DNA from: JABMOV01 sp964344305
Lineage (GTDB): Bacteria; Fidelibacterota; Marinisomatia; Marinisomatales; JABMOV01
Length of the DNA stretch: 64,000 nt
Direction of reading: 5' to 3'
Assembly: GCA_964344305.1 (NCBI GenBank)
Contig: CAYFMT010000002.1
Location: forward strand, 152,680-216,679
Shown: positions 53,124-61,520 of the stretch, one piece after another
Layout of the letters: each line of letters starts with the position of its first letter
Numbering within the stretch: position 1 is the first letter of the stretch
Program-made: the position numbers and the translations under genes
Notes under the pieces: model-generated
Seen by the model: the letters and a program-made list of their open reading frames with translations, nothing else
Told to the model about the DNA's origin: nothing
Database searches by the model: none

Positions 53124-55037
53124 TTATTCTTTGTCGTCTGATTCTTCCTCTGAAGCGGGTTCCTCTTCAGTGGCAGCTCCAGTCAATTCCTCGGGAAGTT
53201 CAATCTTCTCTGATGCCGGTTTTTCCTGGGTATCCAGGTATTCCTTCACAGCATCTTTTGGAGATTTTTCACTGTCATCCCCACTGAATTCTTCCACATA
53301 GAGAATGACTTTCTTATCATCCGGTTTCACTTCCATGACATTCCCTGAAATAGTGTCTCCAGGATTGAATTGTCTTGCCAGGGATTTCCGTTCACGCTTG
53401 GACCGTTTTCCAAATGGAATAATACCTTCCACTTCGTGTTCAAGCTCAACGATAATTCCTTTGTCCAGGACGCGGATGACAGCACCGGATACTTCCTTGC
53501 CTGTCTCAAACATTTTGATCAATTCCGGCCATGGATCATCCTCAACCTGTTTCAGACCCAGTGAGATTCGACGGCTGTCACGAGATACCTCCAGGACACG
53601 TACTTCTACTTCCTGACCTTTTTCAAGCATTTCCTTTGGATGACGAACCACTTTTGTCCAGGACAGATCAGAAACATGGATCAACCCATCAATGCCTTCT
53701 TCCAATTCAATGAAAGCACCAAATTGAGTGAGGTTCATGACTTTACCACTCGCAACAGTACCCACCATGTATTTTTCTTCAATCTTGTCCCATGGATCAG
53801 GCTGAAGCTGTTTCACACCAAGACTGATTTTTCTTTCTTCAGAATCAATGGATAACACCAAGGCTTCGACTTCATCTCCCATGGAATACAATTCAGAAGG
53901 ATTTTTGATGTGACGTGTCCAGGACATTTCGGATACATGAATCAGTCCTTCAACACCGGGTTCAATTTCGATAAACGCACCGTAATTGGTCATGCTTACC
54001 ACTTTTCCGGAAACCTGTGCATCTATTGGATATTTATCCAGCATGTTTTCCCATGGATGTGGTGTCAGCTGTTTCAGACCAAGAGAAATTCGCTTTTTCT
54101 CCTCATCATAATCAATGACTTTTACCGTCAATGTTTCATCCATTTTTACGATTTCTGATGGGTGATTGACACGACCCCAGGAAAGGTCTGTAATATGAAG
54201 CAATCCATCCACACCACCGAGATCAATAAAGACACCGAAATCGGTAATATTCTTCACGCGACCTTCCAATACTTCTCCAACCTGGATTTTCCCAAACAGC
54301 TCTTCGCGCTGTTCCTTTAGGCTTTCTTCAAGGATGATTTTATGAGACACAACAATATTCTTTCTTGCCTCATTGAATTTCACAATACGGAAATCCATTT
54401 CCTTGTCAAGGTAGTCGTTGAAATCCTGGATAGGTCTTACATCAATCTGGCTTCCGGGCAGGAAGGCAGTGACGGTACCAAGATCCACAATCATGCCACC
54501 TTTAATGCGGCGTACAATGGTCCCCTGTATGATCTCCTGAGTATCAAAAATATCTCTGAGCTCATTCCAGCGACGCATAAAATCAGCTTTAGTCTTGGAT
54601 AAGATCGTGTTGCCGCTTCGATCTTCCATATGTTCAAGATATACCTGAATCTGTTCACCAATTTTTGGTGGTTCTTCTTCTGTAAACTCTGAACGATCGA
54701 TTATACCTTCTGACTTGAAACCAATGTCAATTAATACTTCATTGTCGTTCATACCAATGACGCGGCCTGTTATCACCTGGTTCTCAGATATATCTGTAAA
54801 TGTACCGGTATATTTCTGAGCCAGTTCAGCTGGCACCTCAAACAAATCACTGGTTTCAACCAGATCATCGGGTGTGACCACGCGGACATCATTAAACAGG
54901 TCCGGGTCCAAATAATTCATTGTTTTGGTTTCTGGTGCAACCTCAGGAGTTTCTTCCTCTGTTGAACTGACTTCTTCCGGTGTCTCCACCGCTTCGGCCT
55001 CTTCAGAAACCATTTCTAGGTTTTTTTCTTCACTCAT
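53124..55037 (-). CDS. rpsA: 30S ribosomal protein S1
   Basis: S1 binds mRNA leaders and helps load them on the ribosome. The 637-residue protein has an acidic N-terminal extension (1-45) and six S1 RNA-binding domains from about residue 75 to 590. These are recognisable by recurrent G(x)V-type starts such as GRVIGMNDNEVLIDIGFKSE, GRVKNITDFGVFIDLGGVDG, GKVVSMTNYGAFIEIEPGVE and GKVMNLTQFGAFIELEEGID. An acidic tail ends EEESDDKE. It lies 11 bases after cmk, the common cmk-rpsA arrangement. Confidence 0.96.
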   Translation of the reverse strand: MSEEKNLEMVSEEAEAVETPEEVSSTEEETPEVAPETKTMNYLDPDLFNDVRVVTPDDLVETSDLFEVPAELAQKYTGTFTDISENQVITGRVIGMNDNEVLIDIGFKSEGIIDRSEFTEEEPPKIGEQIQVYLEHMEDRSGNTILSKTKADFMRRWNELRDIFDTQEIIQGTIVRRIKGGMIVDLGTVTAFLPGSQIDVRPIQDFNDYLDKEMDFRIVKFNEARKNIVVSHKIILEESLKEQREELFGKIQVGEVLEGRVKNITDFGVFIDLGGVDGLLHITDLSWGRVNHPSEIVKMDETLTVKVIDYDEEKKRISLGLKQLTPHPWENMLDKYPIDAQVSGKVVSMTNYGAFIEIEPGVEGLIHVSEMSWTRHIKNPSELYSMGDEVEALVLSIDSEERKISLGVKQLQPDPWDKIEEKYMVGTVASGKVMNLTQFGAFIELEEGIDGLIHVSDLSWTKVVRHPKEMLEKGQEVEVRVLEVSRDSRRISLGLKQVEDDPWPELIKMFETGKEVSGAVIRVLDKGIIVELEHEVEGIIPFGKRSKRERKSLARQFNPGDTISGNVMEVKPDDKKVILYVEEFSGDDSEKSPKDAVKEYLDTQEKPASEKIELPEELTGAATEEEPASEEESDDKE

Positions 55038-55048
55038 TAAAGTGTTCC

Positions 55049-55702
55049 TTACGGGTTTATGGTTTGTACGATGAACGCTACCTGTTCATCGATGGTTAAT
55101 GATGATGTATCCAATTCAATGGCATCGTCTGCCTTTTGCAATGGACTGTGCTCACGGGAGGAGTCCTTCTTATCCCTGATTTCAATTTCCTCAATGAGTT
55201 CCTCAAGGGATTTGGATTCTCCCAATAATTCCAGATCCTTTTGCCGGCGAAGAGCACGAGTCCGTGAATCTGCCACCAGAAAGAACTTGTAATCCGCTGC
55301 TGGAAAAACAACCGTACCAATATCTCGCCCTTCCACCACACAATCGGATTGTTGCCCAATACGTTGCTGAAGGTTTACCATGGCAAGTCGAACCTCATGT
55401 ATGGCGCTCACAGCACTCACATTTTCCGTGACCTCCGTTGAACGAATGGCATCGCTCACATCCTTACCATCCATCCTCACTTCTGTTACACCCTTTTCAC
55501 TGAATAAATCCAATGACAGGGAAGAAATCAGATCGTTTATGGCAGGAATATCAGAGAAGGCAATACCACGCTGTAGCAATGCAAGCGTCACAGACCGATA
55601 CATGGCACCTGTATCCAGATAGGTTATGCCCAGTTTCCTGGCCACGAGTCTGGCAGTGGTACTTTTACCGGAAGCAGCGGGTCCATCTATTGCGATAATC
55701 AT
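55049..55702 (-). CDS. cmk: (d)CMP kinase
   Basis: Cmk phosphorylates CMP and dCMP to the diphosphates. The 217-residue P-loop kinase has IDGPAASGKSTTARLVARKL (5-24), YLDTGAMYRSVTLALLQRG, and VVEGRDIGTVVFPAADYKFF. The lid region RALRRQKDL is followed by RDKKDSSREHSPLQKADDAI. It is separated from rluB upstream by a 108-base spacer that may hold a promoter; I saw no convincing -35/-10 pair. Confidence 0.96.
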   Translation of the reverse strand: MIIAIDGPAASGKSTTARLVARKLGITYLDTGAMYRSVTLALLQRGIAFSDIPAINDLISSLSLDLFSEKGVTEVRMDGKDVSDAIRSTEVTENVSAVSAIHEVRLAMVNLQQRIGQQSDCVVEGRDIGTVVFPAADYKFFLVADSRTRALRRQKDLELLGESKSLEELIEEIEIRDKKDSSREHSPLQKADDAIELDTSSLTIDEQVAFIVQTINP

Positions 55703-55810
55703 CTAAATCAATTCTCAATAAGCCGAGAAATTTAATGTTTATCAAAAGGAATACCAATGATTTAAGAAGAGGAAACGGTGAGGAATTTGTCAGTGGAAAA
55801 CTGTCAAAAT

Positions 55811-56509
55811 TTAATGCTTTATCTGTGCCATTTCATTTGGTGTCAGCTTTCGCCACAACCCTATAGGAAGATCCCCTAGTTCTATAGCACCATAAGACAA
55901 TCGTTTTAATGAAAACAGTCTGATATTAAGGAATTCAAAAATTCGGCGAATTTCACGCTTTTTTCCCTGCCTGAGTCGCAGATGTACTGTGGAACGTCCC
56001 TTGGTCCTTCTTTGCTCCAGGATATCCGCTTTCCCCCATTCATCGTTACCAATGAAAATTCCTTTTCGGATTTTCTGCACGGTTTTTTCATCAAGGCTGC
56101 CGGCGATAATGGCTTCATACACCCTTGGTACACGATACCGTGGATGCATCAGCCTGTTGGCAAGTTCCCCATCATTAGTAAGCAGTATTAATCCCGTTGT
56201 GTCCTTGTCCAACCGACCCACGGTAAATAATCGTTCTTGTACAGAGACATAATCAAAGACAGTCCTTCGACCATGGGTATCCTTCGCCGTGGTGATAACC
56301 CCTTTCGGCTTATGAAGGGCAATGACCATTATATCGGTGGTCACCTTAAGTATGACACCGTCGAATTTTACATCATCATCCGGTTGAACCTGATAGGCCG
56401 GGTCGATCACAACTTTTCCATTCACGGTGGTGGTGGCTGCCTGTATCAATCGGTCGGACTCACGACGTGATGCTACCCCTGATTTTGCCAGGAATTTATT
56501 TAAACGCAT
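55811..56509 (-). CDS. rluB: Pseudouridine synthase, RluB/RsuA family
   Basis: The 232-residue protein has an N-terminal S4 RNA-binding domain (MRLNKFLAKSGVASRRESDR). The catalytic domain has the active-site Asp in VGRLDKDTTGLILLTNDGEL, with LMHPRYRVPRVYEA and LRQGKKREIRRIFEFL. RluB modifies U2605 of 23S rRNA; related members act on 16S rRNA or other 23S sites, so the exact target is inferred. I use the ATG at 56507-56509, five codons inside the longest frame. It overlaps scpB by 14 bases. The scpAB-rluB order is conserved in many bacteria. Confidence 0.93.
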   Translation of the reverse strand: MRLNKFLAKSGVASRRESDRLIQAATTTVNGKVVIDPAYQVQPDDDVKFDGVILKVTTDIMVIALHKPKGVITTAKDTHGRRTVFDYVSVQERLFTVGRLDKDTTGLILLTNDGELANRLMHPRYRVPRVYEAIIAGSLDEKTVQKIRKGIFIGNDEWGKADILEQRRTKGRSTVHLRLRQGKKREIRRIFEFLNIRLFSLKRLSYGAIELGDLPIGLWRKLTPNEMAQIKH

Positions 56510-57059
56510 CAATTTGCTCCACATCTGGATCCGTTTCGTCCAATTCCTTCATTTCTTTCAACTTCGGCATGTCTGAAATTTTGTTCAAACCAAAAAACTC
56601 CAGGAATTTACTTGTGGTGGTATATAAAAGTGGTCGCCCCGGTCCCGTATCCCTGCCTTTTATTTTTATCAGTTGACGGGAAAGCAGTGTCTTGATGACA
56701 CCGCTACAATCCACACCCCGAATGGATTCAATCTCAAATCGATTTATGGGTTGTTTGTATGCAATAATGGCAAGGGTTTCCAAGGCTGCCTGTGATAATA
56801 CGAGTCTTCCGCTTTTTTTAAGCAATCTACGAATCCATGTTTCATATTCCGGTCTGGATGTCAATCGATACCCATTGGCAATTTCTTCAATAAAGAACGC
56901 CCGGTCAGTGGATCGGTAATGATCATTTAACACATGGATAATATCTTCAAGCTGTGGAGGATCTTTCTCAAACACCAGGTTCACCTGTTGCTGGGTCAAT
57001 GCTTCAGGTGAAGCAAACAAAAGGGATTCAATGATTTGTATCTGTTCTTCGTTCGTCAT
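56496..57059 (-). CDS. scpB: Segregation and condensation protein B
   Basis: ScpB is a dimeric winged-helix protein that binds ScpA in the bacterial SMC condensin. The 187-residue protein starts EEQIQIIESLLFASPEALTQ. It has LTSRPEYETWIRRLLKKSGR, then LSQAALETLAIIAYKQPINR, then FEIESIRGVDCSGVIKTLL, the last two from the second winged helix. It overlaps scpA by four bases and rluB by 14. No smc gene is in the window. Confidence 0.95.
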   Translation of the reverse strand: MTNEEQIQIIESLLFASPEALTQQQVNLVFEKDPPQLEDIIHVLNDHYRSTDRAFFIEEIANGYRLTSRPEYETWIRRLLKKSGRLVLSQAALETLAIIAYKQPINRFEIESIRGVDCSGVIKTLLSRQLIKIKGRDTGPGRPLLYTTTSKFLEFFGLNKISDMPKLKEMKELDETDPDVEQIDAFK

Positions 57060-57784
57060 GCTTTGTGCTCAATCATCAGCAATTCAAGTTCACCAAACAC
57101 CTTTGATTGAATGACCTTGATCTGAAATAGTCGTGTTAAATCCAGAATGGCCAGGAATGTTACCACAACTTCCAGTTTTGTTTTCAGTTTTTTTACCAGG
57201 GATATGAATGACTGCCTGCCCTCTTCATCAAACCCTGCCATAATCATGTTTTTCTGATCATCCAGGCTCACCTGTTCCCTGTGCAATTCATAGGATTGAA
57301 TGACAGGCATTCTGTCCATCACATCCTTAAAATAACGAGCAATATCGTAGAGACCCACATCCTTGAGAAACACACCCGGGTCTTCGGTGCCTTCCGGTGG
57401 ATCCATCATGAATCCCCGTGCGAAATACTGGGACCGGTCCGTGAGAATGGTGTCCAGAGTTGATGCAGCCTCCTTGAACTGTTGGTATTCCAGTAATTTT
57501 TCCACCAGATCAGTGCGTGGATCATCAAAATCATCGTCATCCAGTCCCGGTCTCGGTAGCAACATCTTGGCCTTGATTCGCATCAGATTGGCTGCCATGA
57601 CAATAAACTCGCCTGCCACACTGACATTCAATCGATGCATGGAATCCAGAACGTCCATGTACTCACGAGTGATTTGTGAAATGGGAATATCGTAAATATC
57701 AATTTCATCCCTGCGGATGAAATAAAGGAGAAGATCCAGTGGGCCTTCAAAATTCTCCAGATGAACCTTATACATCGTGCTCAA
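57056..57784 (-). CDS. scpA: Segregation and condensation protein A
   Basis: ScpA is the kleisin that bridges SMC heads. The 242-residue protein begins with the family motif YKVHLENFEGPLDLLLYFIR, continues EIDIYDIPISQITREYMDVL and VMAANLMRIKAKMLLPRP, and ends in a winged-helix domain. The longest frame starts at TTG (57782-57784), whose TTGA overlaps the trpS stop TGA. An ATG three codons later (57775) is an alternative, so the start is uncertain by three residues. Confidence 0.94.
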   Translation of the reverse strand: MSTMYKVHLENFEGPLDLLLYFIRRDEIDIYDIPISQITREYMDVLDSMHRLNVSVAGEFIVMAANLMRIKAKMLLPRPGLDDDDFDDPRTDLVEKLLEYQQFKEAASTLDTILTDRSQYFARGFMMDPPEGTEDPGVFLKDVGLYDIARYFKDVMDRMPVIQSYELHREQVSLDDQKNMIMAGFDEEGRQSFISLVKKLKTKLEVVVTFLAILDLTRLFQIKVIQSKVFGELELLMIEHKA

Positions 57785-58746
57785 TAGTTCAATCCCATAT
57801 TATGTCGGGCTTTGGATAGATATCTATCAGCAACGGAGGCGGCTTTTTCAGCACCGGACTTGCAAATGGAATCAACATGATCCCTGTGGGCTGCTAAATA
57901 CTCCCTTGTCTTCCTGAACGGCTCAAAGGTTGTCCATATTGTTTCGAACAATTCTTTTTTAATGTCACCGTATCGTAATCCAGGTGTATCATAACGATCC
58001 GATAAATCACGTTGACCTTCCTCATCAAGGAAAAGGGCGAAAAGCTGGAACAGTGGTGTGTTCTTATCCTTCGGATCCTCGATAGGTGTACTGTCAGTCT
58101 TGATGGACATAACTCTTTTTCGCATGGATTTTTCATCGGAAAAAATGGGTATGGCATTTCCGTACGATTTTGACATTTTCTGTCCATCGATTCCCGGTAT
58201 AAGCATGGTGGATGCTTCAATTTCCGGTTCAGGGACCACAAATGTGTCTCCAAATGTCTGGTTGAACCGGATGGCAATATCCCTGGTCATTTCAAGATGC
58301 TGTTTCTGGTCTTTTCCAACAGGTACAACATCGGAACCAAAGCATAGAATATCTGCAGCCATGAGCACGGGATAAGAAAATAATCCTACATTGGGCGTCA
58401 ATCCCCTGGCAATTTTATCCTTGTAGGAAGTTGCACGCTCGAGCAGGCCCACAGTTGTTACATTGGACAAAAGCCAGGTTAGTTCTGTTACCTGGGGAAC
58501 ATCGCTCTGGATCCAGAAAACCGATTTTTCAGGATCAAGACCAAGGGCCAGGAAATCCATAACCGCTTCACGTGTGTTGTGCTCGATTTCATGTTTGTCG
58601 TGAATGGTAGTTAGAGAATGATAGTTGGCGATAAAACAGAACAATTCATTCTCTTCCTGGTAACGGATCATTCGACTCATCATGCCAAAATAATTTCCAA
58701 GATGAAGTTTCCCTGATGACTGTATGCCACTTAATATGCGTTTCAT
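57781..58746 (-). CDS. trpS: Tryptophanyl-tRNA synthetase
   Basis: TrpS charges tRNA-Trp. The 321-residue class I synthetase has the first signature as SSGKLHLGNYFG (HIGH equivalent) near residues 11-22. It has SYPVLMAADILCFGSDVVPV, KDQKQHLEMTRDIAIRFN, and the second signature KMSKSYGN. It lies nine bases after the HNH gene and is coupled to scpA. Confidence 0.97.
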   Translation of the reverse strand: MKRILSGIQSSGKLHLGNYFGMMSRMIRYQEENELFCFIANYHSLTTIHDKHEIEHNTREAVMDFLALGLDPEKSVFWIQSDVPQVTELTWLLSNVTTVGLLERATSYKDKIARGLTPNVGLFSYPVLMAADILCFGSDVVPVGKDQKQHLEMTRDIAIRFNQTFGDTFVVPEPEIEASTMLIPGIDGQKMSKSYGNAIPIFSDEKSMRKRVMSIKTDSTPIEDPKDKNTPLFQLFALFLDEEGQRDLSDRYDTPGLRYGDIKKELFETIWTTFEPFRKTREYLAAHRDHVDSICKSGAEKAASVADRYLSKARHNMGLNY

Positions 58747-58755
58747 AAATAAAAC

Positions 58756-59286
58756 CTATGTGTAGCTTTCCATAAATAGATAGGGACGCCAGTTAGACGT
58801 ATACTCATTGACAAATTGTTGAAAATAATGGATCCGGTTTGGTTTTGTGGGTCGCTTTAACAAAGGCATCCCAGCTTCTTCTGGTGTCCGGTTGGATTTA
58901 GCAAGGTTGCATGGTGAGCAGGCGGTTATAAGATTATCCCAGGTGTTCTTTCCTCCCCGTTCTCGTGGAACAATATGGTCAATGGTCAACAAACCATTCC
59001 TTTTACCGCAATACCCGCATTCGTGATTGTCTCTCATGAGGACATTTCGTCTTGAAAGGATGACCTCAAGACTATTGTAACGCAGATATGATTTCAACTT
59101 CACAACACTTGGGATTCTCATGGAGCATGACGGGGAATGAATCACCTGATCTTTTTCCTCAAGGATATCCACTTTCTCCAGGAATACCATGCAAATGGCC
59201 CTTTTAACAGAACAGATAGTCAACGGAGCATAATTTGCATTAAGGACAAGCGCAGATCCATTGAGTGATTGACCGTTATACATCAT
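58756..59286 (-). CDS. HNH endonuclease family protein
   Basis: The 176-residue protein has an N-terminal conserved region (LVLNANYAPLTICSVKRAIC). The HNH zinc-finger domain follows: zinc cysteines in ECGYCGK (90, 93) and ACSPCN (123, 126), catalytic DH in TIDHIVPRERGG (103-104), and Asn117 in WDNLI. This compact stand-alone family is widespread and single-copy in many bacteria; its biological role is unknown. There is no intein, intron or restriction neighbour, so a mobile-element origin is not indicated. It overlaps the NlpC/P60 gene by ATGA. Confidence 0.88.
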   Translation of the reverse strand: MMYNGQSLNGSALVLNANYAPLTICSVKRAICMVFLEKVDILEEKDQVIHSPSCSMRIPSVVKLKSYLRYNSLEVILSRRNVLMRDNHECGYCGKRNGLLTIDHIVPRERGGKNTWDNLITACSPCNLAKSNRTPEEAGMPLLKRPTKPNRIHYFQQFVNEYTSNWRPYLFMESYT

Positions 59287-60053
59287 TTGTCTAGAAATCC
59301 AGAAATGGATTTTATTGTATCAATCATGTCAATCAGTTCAGAATTGGCGTCTGGGTCATCCGGATTCAGTGTTTCCTTTTTGACCCATCCCTGTGCATGA
59401 ACAATCCCAAAACCACCTGTTGACATGGCCACATGGGTTATGGATTCTTTTCCAAAGAAATACAGGTCACCCGGCTTAACATCAGCCATGGTGATGGTCT
59501 TCAGCTCCTCCATTTGGATTTGTTTTCGTGCATCCCTGACTAATTCAATTCCATTGGCTAAAAACACTGTTTGTATATACCCTGAACAATCAAACCCGTA
59601 GGTTGATTTTCCTCCCCAGATATAGGGCACACCCAAAAACCTTAGAGCGGTATCACAAAGGGATTTTCGTGAGGGCATTCTATTAAATTGTCCGGTATTC
59701 CCAAGAATAGATCCCACCTGGCCATCGGGAAGCTTAACGGCGTTATTTTCGACCTGCAATGGTGACCCAAATGATATATTGCGAATGGGCTCATTGTCTG
59801 ATGTAATGACTCTACCTTCCATATCCAGGAATCGTTCGGTTGCACCATACGGTTCATTGCTAAAGACACCCTGTCCTTTGTTCACCCAGCCGGTATAGCC
59901 GTCCCACTGCCTAACCTCAACCCACTTTTCAGTCTCATCCAGCACATCGCAGGTTTCACCCAGCAATGCCTGAGTAGTGACGGAGCTGTTGAAATCACCT
60001 GTCGTGTAAACATTCGCTACGGTTGAATTGATAATAAAGTGACTGTCGGACAT
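59283..60053 (-). CDS. NlpC/P60 (C40) peptidase, YkfC-like
   Basis: The 256-residue protein has two N-terminal SH3-like domains (about 1-130; VEVRQWDGYTGWVNKGQG). A C-terminal NlpC/P60 domain has the catalytic Cys156 in STYGFDCSGYIQTVF, His207 in SITHVAMSTGG and His219 in IVHAQGW. Such enzymes cut gamma-D-Glu to diamino acid bonds in cell-wall peptides. No signal peptide is visible from the chosen ATG (60051-60053), which suggests a cytoplasmic peptide-recycling role, as with YkfC, rather than wall hydrolysis. A longer start at 60107 adds 18 residues with no signal character. It follows the terminator at 60.17 kb and would need its own promoter. Confidence 0.9.
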   Translation of the reverse strand: MSDSHFIINSTVANVYTTGDFNSSVTTQALLGETCDVLDETEKWVEVRQWDGYTGWVNKGQGVFSNEPYGATERFLDMEGRVITSDNEPIRNISFGSPLQVENNAVKLPDGQVGSILGNTGQFNRMPSRKSLCDTALRFLGVPYIWGGKSTYGFDCSGYIQTVFLANGIELVRDARKQIQMEELKTITMADVKPGDLYFFGKESITHVAMSTGGFGIVHAQGWVKKETLNPDDPDANSELIDMIDTIKSISGFLDK

Positions 60054-60166
60054 ACATTTGTTCCAGAAATGAAACGTGAATTTATCCTGCACCTCTCGTT
60101 GGCACAAGATAGAATGGCAATGGAACCGACTTGTTGCCTTACATTGTAAGTATACGCTGGCGGATG

Positions 60167-60195
60167 AAAAAAAAGGGCGTGAATCACGCCCTTAT
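60167..60195 (-). terminator. Rho-independent terminator after the DUF5723-like gene
   Basis: On the minus strand the sequence AAGGGCGTGATTCACGCCC is a near-perfect G+C-rich hairpin followed at once by eight T residues (60174 to 60167). It starts 24 bases after the stop of the outer-membrane protein gene and separates that unit from the NlpC/P60 gene. Confidence 0.92.
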
Positions 60196-60218
60196 TAAAA
60201 TTGATCGAGGCTGGAAAA

Positions 60219-61520
60219 TCAGAACCAGAGACTACTACCAATGGAGAATGCAAATCCTTTGGAGTTATTAAAAAAACCTCCCATCTGTGAAAACCCAATA
60301 TCCAGATGGTAAAACCCAACATGCAACCCAACACCCGTGGACCACTGAAAGCTTTCTGGACCTCCAACGGATATCCCGGCTCGAATGGGGAATATTTTTC
60401 CAAGTTTATACTCCACTGCACCGGACAATCGCGGTGTGGTACTAAATCCCAGTTCATCCGTGAAATATTGCCTGTAGGATACCATTATATGAAGGTTTGG
60501 AATAAGGTTATCATAAGAAAACCCTGCCAGGATATAGGCAGGATAAGTGGATGTGATTGGGTCCCCTGAAAAGGATGTATCCACTTTAACCATTGCTTCT
60601 TCAAGTGAGTCATACTGTGCATCAGAATAGTCAGCGATTTCTTCGAATTCGCTGCGATTAAATGTGCCTTCCGTTTCAAATTGAATATTCTGCACATTGC
60701 TCCATGTCAATTGTCCCAACAGATTATTTATGGACAGGTTTGCGTTAATTTTGTCATTTATCTCAACTGCAACCCCTGCATCAAGTGCAAATCCAAAACC
60801 ACCCAGTGCTGTTATACCTTCAATATGTGTTGAAATTGACATGGCATCTGGTTGGGATAATATGCCTCCATCAATAAAGGTGAATTCACTGTAAGCAAGA
60901 CCTGTGAGCAGTTTTCCACCAACCCCTACATGAGCATTTTTAATAAATGGTTGAACCTGGGGAATTTTCTCTAATGGAAGCGGAAATGATGTGGCAAATG
61001 AAATTGGAATGGTGCTTTGTACAGCTGTTTTCGCTTTTTCAAAGGTTATTTCATCACCAAATGCCAGCCCTTCAAACGGAAAACGAATCAAATCAGAAGG
61101 CAAGCCTACGGATGCCACAAGTTCCGGTTTGATCATGAAGGCATACTGCCCCAATTGAACGCCCAAACCAGGGAGATACACAGTTGGGTTAATTTCAAGA
61201 ACGTCGTCTTCCAATGCCCCCATGAGGTCATCCAGTTTTTGTTTGTTTAATTCACCACTGTTCAGGAAATCATTGACCCAATTGGGGGTGAGAGAATTGT
61301 TATTTAGCTGCATGGAAAAGCCAGGTAATAGCATGGCCTGGATATTCAGACGCGGATTGTCGCCATATCCAAGGTTAGCAGGATTTAAACCGATGACCTC
61401 CAGCCCTCTGGCATGAATTGCATTTGAACTTGCAGTACCGATTTGGACCGCGCTCGAGTTCAATTGTCCAAACACAATGCCCATGAAGAGGAACATGAGT
61501 GCTATTGATTTCTTATTCAT
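60219..61520 (-). CDS. DUF5723-like outer-membrane beta-barrel protein
   Basis: The 433-residue protein starts at the ATG at 61518-61520 with the signal peptide MNKKSIALMFLFMGIVFGQL and a GGGG ribosome binding site. The body alternates beta-strand-like segments, has ARGLEVIGLNPANLGYGDNP near the start, and ends SIGSSLWF with the terminal Phe typical of outer-membrane barrels. The GLNPANLGY phrase is like DUF5723/PorV-type proteins of Bacteroidota and relatives. The function is unknown. The start overlaps the preceding tandem-repeat gene by eight bases, so the two are probably functionally linked. A strong terminator follows. Confidence 0.8.
   Translation of the reverse strand: MNKKSIALMFLFMGIVFGQLNSSAVQIGTASSNAIHARGLEVIGLNPANLGYGDNPRLNIQAMLLPGFSMQLNNNSLTPNWVNDFLNSGELNKQKLDDLMGALEDDVLEINPTVYLPGLGVQLGQYAFMIKPELVASVGLPSDLIRFPFEGLAFGDEITFEKAKTAVQSTIPISFATSFPLPLEKIPQVQPFIKNAHVGVGGKLLTGLAYSEFTFIDGGILSQPDAMSISTHIEGITALGGFGFALDAGVAVEINDKINANLSINNLLGQLTWSNVQNIQFETEGTFNRSEFEEIADYSDAQYDSLEEAMVKVDTSFSGDPITSTYPAYILAGFSYDNLIPNLHIMVSYRQYFTDELGFSTTPRLSGAVEYKLGKIFPIRAGISVGGPESFQWSTGVGLHVGFYHLDIGFSQMGGFFNNSKGFAFSIGSSLWF

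Noticed and set aside
58756..59286. HNH protein as a homing endonuclease or part of a defence island
   Set aside because: It lies in a housekeeping run with translational coupling to its neighbours, with no intron, intein, methyltransferase or transposase nearby.
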